Shown here one piece after another: positions 1 to 5,116 of a stretch of 5,116 nucleotides of DNA. Each line of letters opens with the position of its first letter. Positions within the stretch are counted from its first letter, which is position 1. The DNA is from an uncultured Ruminococcus sp. (GTDB lineage: Bacteria; Bacillota; Clostridia; Oscillospirales; Ruminococcaceae), in assembly GCA_946188175.1 (NCBI GenBank), contig CAMHUJ010000164.1, positions 1-5,116 on the forward strand. Direction: 5' to 3'. Under the pieces are notes generated by a model, which saw only the letters and a program-made list of their open reading frames with translations, did not search any database and had not been told where the DNA came from. The position numbers and the translations under genes are program-made.

Positions 1-926
1 GTGCAGGTATCTGCGCAGCCGTAGTAGATCGCGATGCGGCCGGTGTCAGCATCGACGAGATTTGCGCACGGGAATGTGACATTCGGCACATCTCCGACGC
101 ACTCATAATCCTTCTGCGGGCTGATCAGATACTCTCTGCCGCGTTTGAGCACCTTCCACGGCTCATCCTTATCCAGCAGTGCCGCCGAGAAGCTGTAGAC
201 ATATCCGTTGCAGGATGTCAGAACGCCGTGATAGAACATCAGCCAGCCGCGGTCTGTTTCAATCGGAATCGGACCGGCACCGATTTTCGTCGATTCCCAG
301 CCCATGCTCGGTGCCATAACATGACGGTGTCTGCCCCAGTATGTCATATCCGGCGACTGTGAAATATAGATGTCGCCGAACGGGGTATGACCGCTGTCTG
401 AAGGACGGCTCAGCATCATGAAATTGTCTTTGATCTTACGCGGAAACAGCACGCCGTTCCGGTTAAACGGAAGAAACGCATTTTCAATCTGATAGAACGT
501 CTTGAAATCGTATGTATAAGCACAGCCGATTGTTGGCTTCCAGCCGTAGGCATTGCACCATGTGACATAAAACCGGTCCTCGATCCAGCAGACGCGCGGA
601 TCGTAGCCGTACTGGAAATCCTGAATCGTCGGATCAGTCTTGACAAATTCGATTCGTGATTCGCTGATGTCCCAGTTCAGACCGTCCCTGGAAAAACCTG
701 CGTGCAGTTCCATGCTGCGTGCCTTGTCATCCACACGGAATACGCCTGCAAATCCGCCCTCAAACGGAACAACTGCACTGTTGAAGATACTGTTTGACAC
801 CTCCAGATGATCGCGCTGAATGACCGGATTCTGTGAAAAGCGCCAGATCACATCCTTGCATTCTGCCGGCTTTTCCTCCCACGGAATATTCGGAATAGAT
901 GCACCATTGATAACCTTAACCTTCAT
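1..926 (-). CDS. GH130 beta-1,4-mannooligosaccharide phosphorylase (3' end cut off by window)
   Basis: This protein most likely phosphorolyses beta-1,4-linked manno-oligosaccharides in the cytoplasm, releasing alpha-mannose 1-phosphate. The 308 visible residues have no signal peptide and read like a GH130 subfamily 2 protein of the Ruminococcus RaMP2 / Uhgb_MP type: SNSIFNSAVVPFEGGFAG at 44-61, FQYGYDPRVCWIEDRFYVTW at 104-123, PFNRNGVLFPRK at 153-164, MLSRPSDSGHTPFGDI at 171-186, STKIGAGP at 212-219 and FYHGVLTSCNGYVYSF at 231-246. D109 in GYDPR is the expected catalytic acid. R156, R174, K214 and H233 fit the family's phosphate-binding set (matched from memory). Subfamily 2 proteins are about 320-330 residues, so roughly 15-20 are missing. 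The ATG at 926 is preferred over an in-frame ATG at 938 because MKVKVINGASIPNIPW resembles known family N-termini. It has its own promoter, separate from the GH95-GH26 pair. The family call is secure; the preferred chain length is not known. Mannosyl-glucose phosphorylase (subfamily 1) is less likely because those proteins are longer and have different motifs. Confidence 0.93.
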   Translation of the reverse strand, partial: MKVKVINGASIPNIPWEEKPAECKDVIWRFSQNPVIQRDHLEVSNSIFNSAVVPFEGGFAGVFRVDDKARSMELHAGFSRDGLNWDISESRIEFVKTDPTIQDFQYGYDPRVCWIEDRFYVTWCNAYGWKPTIGCAYTYDFKTFYQIENAFLPFNRNGVLFPRKIKDNFMMLSRPSDSGHTPFGDIYISQSPDMTYWGRHRHVMAPSMGWESTKIGAGPIPIETDRGWLMFYHGVLTSCNGYVYSFSAALLDKDEPWKVLKRGREYLISPQKDYECVGDVPNVTFPCANLVDADTGRIAIYYGCADTC

Positions 927-939
927 AAATAAAATCATG

Positions 940-946
940 CCTTTCT
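940..946 (-). promoter_or_regulatory. weak candidate ribosome binding site of the GH130 gene
   Basis: The minus strand reads AGAAAGG here, the only purine-rich stretch before the GH130 start. It sits 13 bases before the ATG at 926, which is longer than usual, and only one base before the in-frame ATG at 938, which is too close. Initiation at 926 is still favoured on protein homology. Confidence 0.4.
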
Positions 947-949
947 GTT

Positions 950-964
950 CGTGTTAAAAACACG
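950..964. promoter_or_regulatory. perfect 15-bp dyad in GH130 leader, possible operator
   Basis: CGTGTT-AAA-AACACG is a perfect inverted repeat with 6-bp arms and a 3-bp centre. It lies about 10 to 25 bases downstream of the transcription start predicted from the promoter at 981-1009, a usual place for a repressor operator. It could also form a short RNA stem in the leader. There is no U-tract or GC-rich stem, so it does not look like a terminator. The cognate regulator is unknown. Confidence 0.4.
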
Positions 965-975
965 TATAATCTATG

Positions 976-990
976 GTGCTATTATAACAC
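976..990. promoter_or_regulatory. imperfect palindrome over the -10 box
   Basis: On the minus strand GTGTTATAATAGCAC is a 15-bp near-palindrome (GTG-TAT-A-ATA-CAC with one mismatched pair) centred on the TATAAT box. It shares the GTGTT/AACAC half-site with the perfect dyad at 950-964. A repressor recognising such half-sites would occlude the promoter. Part of the symmetry comes from the TATAAT box itself, so this is tentative. Confidence 0.25.
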
Positions 991-1009
991 AATTTTACAT
1001 GAATATCAA
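981..1009 (-). promoter_or_regulatory. sigma-70/sigma-A promoter driving the GH130 gene
   Basis: On the minus strand TTGATA (1009-1004) and TATAAT (986-981) are separated by exactly 17 bases, a near-consensus housekeeping promoter. The predicted transcription start is near 974-975, giving a leader of about 48 bases before the GH130 ATG. The -35 box lies only 4 bases past the GH26 stop codon. The 927-1013 gap has no GC-rich hairpin plus T-run on either strand, so read-through from GH26 into GH130 is also possible. Confidence 0.85.
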
Positions 1010-1013
1010 TAGA

Positions 1014-2636
1014 TTATTGGTAGAGTGCCCGAAAATCATTCAGTGTCAAAGCCTGCTCTGAGTTGTATAGATTATACAAATCATTACTTGAATAATACAC
1101 ATCACGGAAGGTTCCGTCGGGATTCATCAGATAATCGCCGTACCAGAGCCCGAAGAACGACCAGACGGAGTGATCGAGCTGCATCATTTCCAGATCAGGC
1201 AGTGCACTGCATTCACTGAGTGCAAGCAGCTTTCTGCCGCCGGTGATCTTTTTCAGCGAAAGGAACTGTTCATAGCGGCTGCCGTACTGCATCTGCGGCT
1301 GAAGATAAATGTCAACGGTAGCGATGTCATAGGTATTCTCCGGAACAAGATATGCCGCGCTCTGTCCGTTCCAGAGCCAGATCAGATTATCCAGATGATG
1401 ATACTCTGTCATGCGGTAATAGAGCAGCTCCCAGAGCTTCTGATAAGCCATAAAGCCGTCCGCGCCCCACCAGTACCAGCCGCCGCCCGCCTCATGCAGC
1501 GGACGCCAAAGCACAGGTATATCCATATTTTGCAGCGGGCGCAGGATATCTGCCATGGCATCAATATCCGTGAGGAGCATCTGCAATTCGGGGGATACGG
1601 TTCCTTTTTCCGCGGCGATTGCAGCTTCCTCTGCTGTGAGTGATGCCAGCTTGCGGACATCTTTATGCCGGAATGCAGCGTCTAAATCGAAATCGGCATC
1701 CTCCGCATAAACGGAATCTGACCCCGGAGCATTCCACTGCCACATTAACCCGACGATGCCATGCATATATACATTCCAGTCAATGGCGGAATCGACCGCT
1801 GTTCTGTCATTTCCCATGCCGAGCATGCTGAACCGGATTGCCGGAAGCTGACCCGTCTGCTGGAAAATCAGCTGCATTTCCTGGTCGTTATCGTCGGATA
1901 CATACTGACCTGTCAGCGTTTTCTGTTTCCAGTTCCGGACAAGAAATGCATAGAGCTGCTGTGCTTCTTCGGAAGCATAGGGATTGCAGAGTGACTGCCG
2001 GACGGGTGAATCTGCCTGATAAACGGAAGCATCATCCTCGATCTCAATATAATCGATATCCAGCTTCGTATCAATCGTATCAATCTCTATGGATGCCTTA
2101 CCTTTCTCGATAAAAATACCGTAAAACGTGATTTTTGTAAAATGTGAGGGATCGTCAATCGTAAACTGGGATACAACCTCGTCATTGACACGCAGCGCAT
2201 GGGAACCGGATTCCGGAGCTGCAGCACAGACTGTAATACGATAATGCTGCGTCTGAGGGACAGGGACGGCAAAGGTGATAGCCGATTTGGTATCCGCAGG
2301 CAGTTTGCCGACATAGCCCTTGCCGGAATATCCGCTGCGTTTATGCAGGACTGCCGTATTCTTCGGCAGTTTTAGGGCTTCCGCCTCGATTTTCCGGCGG
2401 AAATGATATTGATTCACTTCCGGCAGATTCAGCTGATACTGATCGGGATTGAGCTCATCGGCAGCAAGCGAGCTGTCGGAAGCGAAGCCGGAAAGGGAAG
2501 GATAATAGCTGTATTTCTGCTGCACATTCTGTTTGTTCGGAATCGGTATAAATAAAAAGCATACCGATACGACACATACACAGATCACCGGCAGGATATA
2601 TCGGAACGCATTGTTCAGATGCGGCAGTTTTCTCAA
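1014..2636 (-). CDS. Membrane-anchored or secreted GH26 endo-beta-1,4-mannanase with CBM6/35-like domain
   Basis: This enzyme should hydrolyse internal beta-1,4 linkages of mannan or glucomannan outside the cell. Residues 1-12 are basic, followed by a hydrophobic segment at about 13-32 that is a signal anchor or signal peptide; no good lipobox is seen. A low-complexity linker runs from about 33 to 78. A jelly-roll carbohydrate-binding domain at about 80-202 starts with KIEAEAL and ends with LDIDYIEIEDD, typical of the CBM6/CBM35 group. The GH26 barrel covers about 218-540. The acid/base is E382 in WRPLHEAGGGWYWWG, and the nucleophile is E475 in LLALSECS. The protein ends with the catalytic domain: there is no dockerin, SLH repeat or sortase motif. 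The start is TTG at 2636, overlapping the GH95 stop (TTGA). No other usual start exists between it and an upstream in-frame stop, and no strong ribosome binding site precedes it, so translation is probably coupled to GH95. Mannanase is favoured over other GH26 activities by the active-site motif. Confidence 0.92.
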   Translation of the reverse strand: MRKLPHLNNAFRYILPVICVCVVSVCFLFIPIPNKQNVQQKYSYYPSLSGFASDSSLAADELNPDQYQLNLPEVNQYHFRRKIEAEALKLPKNTAVLHKRSGYSGKGYVGKLPADTKSAITFAVPVPQTQHYRITVCAAAPESGSHALRVNDEVVSQFTIDDPSHFTKITFYGIFIEKGKASIEIDTIDTKLDIDYIEIEDDASVYQADSPVRQSLCNPYASEEAQQLYAFLVRNWKQKTLTGQYVSDDNDQEMQLIFQQTGQLPAIRFSMLGMGNDRTAVDSAIDWNVYMHGIVGLMWQWNAPGSDSVYAEDADFDLDAAFRHKDVRKLASLTAEEAAIAAEKGTVSPELQMLLTDIDAMADILRPLQNMDIPVLWRPLHEAGGGWYWWGADGFMAYQKLWELLYYRMTEYHHLDNLIWLWNGQSAAYLVPENTYDIATVDIYLQPQMQYGSRYEQFLSLKKITGGRKLLALSECSALPDLEMMQLDHSVWSFFGLWYGDYLMNPDGTFRDVYYSSNDLYNLYNSEQALTLNDFRALYQ

Positions 2637-4924
2637 TCCGCAGTCAGGTGATAGACACCTGCCGGTACAGTTTCAAATTCCACGAAACCTTCCGCCTCCT
2701 TTCTCATACAAATCGGCTCCGAAAGCCTGAGCGTAACATTCGCGGGGTAAAACAGCCTGCATACGCCGCCGTTTTTTGATATAACAGCTGCATCTGTCAG
2801 CTTCATATTCTTCCATTGTGCAGAAATTGTAAATCCGCCGTATCCGCAAAGGCCGCGGAAACTGCCTGTATGCCATTGATCCGGAAGCGCAGGCAGCAGT
2901 GTCAGCCCGTCCGGCGCAGATTGCAGCAGCGCTTCGGTAATTGCTGCCGTTCCGCCGAAATTGCCGTCGATCTGAAACGGCGGATGCATGTCTAATAAAT
3001 TCGGATTCGTTGAATCGCACAGCAGCTTGCAGAGCATCCCGTATAGATGCACACTGTCTTGCAGCCGTGCATAGAAATTCGCAATCCATGCGCAGCTCCA
3101 GCCGGTATGTCCGCCGCCGTGTAAGAGTCTGCGCTGCAATGTCGCAGCCGCAGCATCTGCAAGCTCCGGCGAAGTACGCGGTGAAATCTGATGTGCCGGA
3201 TGCAGTGCAAATAATTGTGAAATATGGCGGTGTCCGGGTTCCGGTTCGTCATAATCTTCTGCCCATTCCATGATCTGACCGTATCTGCCGACAGAAGGCT
3301 TCGGCAGCTTCGCCAGCTGCTCTTTCAGTACCGGAATCAGTCCGGATTGCAGCCCGAGAAGCGCATCTGCTTCAATGACTGCCGCATACAGTTCGGTGAT
3401 GATTTGGCTGTCCATGGCAGGACCTGCACAAAGTGAACCGGTTTCACCGTTTGGCAGACGATAGCTGTTTTCCGGCGAGACAGACGGGCAGGTTATAAGC
3501 TGTCCGTGTTTATTTTCAATCAGATACTGCGAGCAAAACAGCGCAGCCTGATACATGATTTCATAGTTTTCACGCAGAAACAAAACATCGCCGGTATACC
3601 GGTAATGCTCCATAACATGCAGCGCAAGCCATGCACCGCCGGTTGCCCAGAGTGTAGCAGGCATCCAGAGGTCCTGCGGTGCCGTATCGCCCCAAAGATC
3701 GGTATTGTGATGACAGCAGAAGCCCTCGCAGCCATACATTTCGCGTGCTGTTCGCTTTCCGTTTTCCATCACCCTGCGCAGCAGTGTGAACAGCGGCAAA
3801 TGACATTCCGGAAGATTGCAGGGCTCTGCGCACCAGTAATTCATTTGGGTATTGATGTTGACCGTAAACCGCGAACCCCATGCAGGCCACATTTCCACAT
3901 TCCAGATGCCCTGCAAATTCAGCGGAAGCGAATCCGGACGGCTGCCGGAGATCATAAGATACCTGCCAAATTGAAAATACAGCGCAAGCAACGCATTGCA
4001 GGCATCTGTATGCTGCTCTCTTGCAGACGCAAGCAGCAAATCTGTCGGAATCTGGTCTGTCAGTTCCGTGTCCGGCAAAGTCAGTGATACACGGTCATAA
4101 AACGCCCGGAAATCTGCCGTATGCTGCGATAATAGCGCAGGATAGGGGAGGGCAGCCGCCCGCAGACAGTCCGTATCACAGAGTCGGAGCAAATCGGCAT
4201 CGGGATGATAATAGCTCGTGTGCATGCTGACAGCGGCTGTTATTTCGTGTACATTTTCCGCAACAATCGTATTGCCGCGGCGGTACACGCTGCCGTCGGA
4301 ATGTATGACACGGATTGCCGCACAGAAGCGAATCCCGTCTTTACCGCCGGAGCTGCCGTCAAATACCAAAACAGGCTGCATATCATGCAGCAGAACGCAG
4401 TTCCGGTCAAAATCATCGTCTCTGCCGTCCATGGAAAGCACAGCAGAAAACGGCTGCTCCCCGGTGAAATGCAGGATAATACATTGCGCCGGATGTGAAG
4501 CGAAAATTTCTCTGGAAAACAGTGCGCCGCCCTTACGAAACACGACGCTGTAGGCAGCGGCTGCGAGATCAAGCGTGCGTAGATAGTCTGTCACTTCACC
4601 GTCCGGCAGCGACAGACTGACCGTCAGATCACCGAGCGGCGTATAATGACGCATATCCTTCGGACATCCCTGCATTTTCTGAAACGCAAGTGTTTCCGCT
4701 TCTGCAATCTGACCGTTCAGAATCAGACGGCGTATTTCAGCAAGAGATTCCTTTGCATCCGGATTGATGCGTTCACGCGGCCCGCCGGACCAGAGAGAAT
4801 CCTCATTCAGGCGAATGAGCTCTGTATCCGCTTCACCGTACAGCATGGCGCCGAATCTTCCGGCACCGACTGGCAGCGCCTCCTCAAAGCATGCAGCAGG
4901 CTGTCTGTACCATAGCTTCGGCAT
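2633..4924 (-). CDS. Cytoplasmic GH95 alpha-L-fucosidase/alpha-L-galactosidase
   Basis: GH95 enzymes are inverting exo-glycosidases that remove terminal alpha-L-fucose or alpha-L-galactose. The 763 residues begin directly with the family N-terminus (WYRQPA, ALPVGAGRFGAMLYG, LNEDSLWSGGP) and have no signal peptide, so the enzyme is probably cytoplasmic. Expected domains are an N-terminal beta-sandwich (about 1-245), an (alpha/alpha)6 barrel (about 260-650) and a C-terminal beta domain (to 763). Diagnostic motifs are LNLQGIWN (335-342), VNINTQMNYW (355-364), SVSPENSY (481-488), EWAEDYDEPEPGHRHISQLF (553-572) and FQIDGNFGG (650-658). By comparison with Bifidobacterium AfcA (from memory), N356 and N358 match N421/N423, E485 probably matches the general acid E566, and D653 matches D766. 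T354 sits where AfcA has H419; Thr there is reported in a Bacteroides alpha-L-galactosidase. The gene follows the S41 peptidase stop by one base and overlaps the GH26 start, implying one operon. The family call is firm; the sugar specificity is open. Confidence 0.93.
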   Translation of the reverse strand: MPKLWYRQPAACFEEALPVGAGRFGAMLYGEADTELIRLNEDSLWSGGPRERINPDAKESLAEIRRLILNGQIAEAETLAFQKMQGCPKDMRHYTPLGDLTVSLSLPDGEVTDYLRTLDLAAAAYSVVFRKGGALFSREIFASHPAQCIILHFTGEQPFSAVLSMDGRDDDFDRNCVLLHDMQPVLVFDGSSGGKDGIRFCAAIRVIHSDGSVYRRGNTIVAENVHEITAAVSMHTSYYHPDADLLRLCDTDCLRAAALPYPALLSQHTADFRAFYDRVSLTLPDTELTDQIPTDLLLASAREQHTDACNALLALYFQFGRYLMISGSRPDSLPLNLQGIWNVEMWPAWGSRFTVNINTQMNYWCAEPCNLPECHLPLFTLLRRVMENGKRTAREMYGCEGFCCHHNTDLWGDTAPQDLWMPATLWATGGAWLALHVMEHYRYTGDVLFLRENYEIMYQAALFCSQYLIENKHGQLITCPSVSPENSYRLPNGETGSLCAGPAMDSQIITELYAAVIEADALLGLQSGLIPVLKEQLAKLPKPSVGRYGQIMEWAEDYDEPEPGHRHISQLFALHPAHQISPRTSPELADAAAATLQRRLLHGGGHTGWSCAWIANFYARLQDSVHLYGMLCKLLCDSTNPNLLDMHPPFQIDGNFGGTAAITEALLQSAPDGLTLLPALPDQWHTGSFRGLCGYGGFTISAQWKNMKLTDAAVISKNGGVCRLFYPANVTLRLSEPICMRKEAEGFVEFETVPAGVYHLTAD

Positions 4925-4925
4925 G

Positions 4926-5116
4926 TCAATCCTCCTGCTTACGGATCAGATCCTTTGCGGTGTCGATTGCAGCCTGAATCTGATTATCCTTTTCCGCATC
5001 CGGGTCATACACTGCGAGTACATCCGGTTCCAGACCGATTTCATGATAACATTCGGTCTTGCCGGTTGCATAGGTCGCAGTCGTCAGCGTGACGCCGCCG
5101 CCGGAGAGATCAAAGG
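4926..5116 (-). CDS. S41 family (C-terminal processing) peptidase, C-terminal fragment
   Basis: Only the last 62 residues and the TGA stop are in the window; the gene continues beyond position 5116. The fragment reads FDLSGGGVTLTTATYATG, then IGLEPDVLAVYDPDAEKDNQ, then an amphipathic helix ending in DLIRKQED. The order GG-hydrophobic-LTTA-Y, then G-(I/L)-x-PD, then D-acid-rich-Q-x-x-A-I is the usual end of S41/CtpA-type serine peptidases, after the catalytic Ser and Lys (which are outside the window). Such enzymes usually act at the cell surface on protein C-termini. The stop is one base from the GH95 start, and the GH95 ribosome binding site lies within its last codons, so the genes are probably co-transcribed. 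No functional link with polysaccharide breakdown is evident. A pseudogene cannot be excluded from the fragment, though the reading frame is intact. Confidence 0.8.
   Translation of the reverse strand, partial: FDLSGGGVTLTTATYATGKTECYHEIGLEPDVLAVYDPDAEKDNQIQAAIDTAKDLIRKQED
4931..4936 (-). promoter_or_regulatory. strong ribosome binding site of the GH95 gene
   Basis: The minus strand reads AGGAGG followed by six bases (ATTGAC) and the ATG at 4924, an ideal Shine-Dalgarno site and spacing. It fixes the GH95 start and lies inside the last codons of the S41 peptidase gene. Confidence 0.9.

Larger units (their letters stand above)
966..1017. repeat. 9-bp inverted repeat flanking the GH130 promoter
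   Basis: ATAATCTAT at 966-974 and its exact reverse complement ATAGATTAT at 1009-1017 bracket the promoter. One arm abuts the -35 box and overlaps the GH26 stop codon; the other lies on the predicted transcription start. The arms are 43 bp apart centre to centre, close to four helical turns. This would suit a regulator bound at two half-sites or by looping, but a 9-bp match in AT-rich DNA may be chance. Confidence 0.35.

Noticed and set aside
927..938. In-frame ATG at 938 as the GH130 start
   Set aside because: The purine-rich AGAAAGG is only one base away from it, and the extra four residues are not expected from family N-termini; the ATG at 926 fits better.
939..1013. Possible terminator after GH26
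   Set aside because: The inverted repeats there are AT-rich with a long loop or short stems and no following T-run on the minus strand, and they coincide with a strong promoter; regulatory dyads are more likely.
1170..1643. 157-codon open frame on the plus strand
   Set aside because: It is antisense to the GH26 catalytic region, has no convincing ribosome binding site and no recognisable domain.
2556..2600. Lipoprotein signal in the GH26 protein
   Set aside because: The cysteines in the hydrophobic segment (residues 19, 21, 26) lack Gly or Ala at the -1 position, so there is no acceptable lipobox.
3506..4087. 193-codon open frame on the plus strand
   Set aside because: It lies wholly antisense to the GH95 catalytic domain, whose motifs are intact. 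The translation is rich in Arg, His, Cys and Ile with no recognisable domain, as expected for a shadow frame.
1..5116. CRISPR array, insertion sequence, tRNA or rRNA
   Set aside because: No regularly spaced repeats, transposase motifs, terminal inverted repeats or RNA gene signatures were seen; nearly all the window is explained by four intact or edge-truncated coding frames.

Overview
The window looks like part of a plant-cell-wall hemicellulose (mannan-type) utilisation locus from a gut or rumen Firmicute, most likely a Ruminococcus-like member of the Oscillospiraceae. This placement is an inference. It rests on the mid-range base composition, the Gram-positive style AGGAGG ribosome binding site and consensus promoter, and a GH130 protein that reads very like the Ruminococcus-type mannooligosaccharide phosphorylases. 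All four genes lie on the minus strand, so transcription runs from high to low coordinates.

In transcription order the layout is as follows. (1) 5116-4926 is the last 62 codons of an S41 (C-terminal processing) peptidase. (2) 4924-2633 is a complete 763-residue GH95 glycosidase with no signal peptide, one base after the peptidase stop and with a strong ribosome binding site inside the peptidase gene. (3) 2636-1014 is a complete 540-residue membrane-anchored or secreted GH26 beta-mannanase with an N-terminal CBM6/CBM35-like domain. It starts at a TTG codon that overlaps the GH95 stop. (4) After an 87-base AT-rich gap with a near-consensus sigma-70/sigma-A promoter and several dyad sequences, 926-1 is a GH130 mannooligosaccharide phosphorylase that runs off the window near its C-terminus.

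Proposed pathway (inference): the GH26 enzyme cuts beta-1,4-mannan or glucomannan outside the cell. Imported manno-oligosaccharides are then phosphorolysed in the cytoplasm by GH130 to mannose 1-phosphate. The GH95 enzyme would remove an alpha-L-linked terminal sugar from imported oligosaccharides. It carries Thr where characterised alpha-L-fucosidases carry His, so it may be an alpha-L-galactosidase. No transporter or regulator gene is visible in the window.

There is no mobile element, CRISPR array, RNA gene or wholly unknown system here. The points most worth a second look are the GH95 specificity residue, the dyad-rich promoter of the GH130 gene, and the TTG/TGA overlap between GH95 and GH26.
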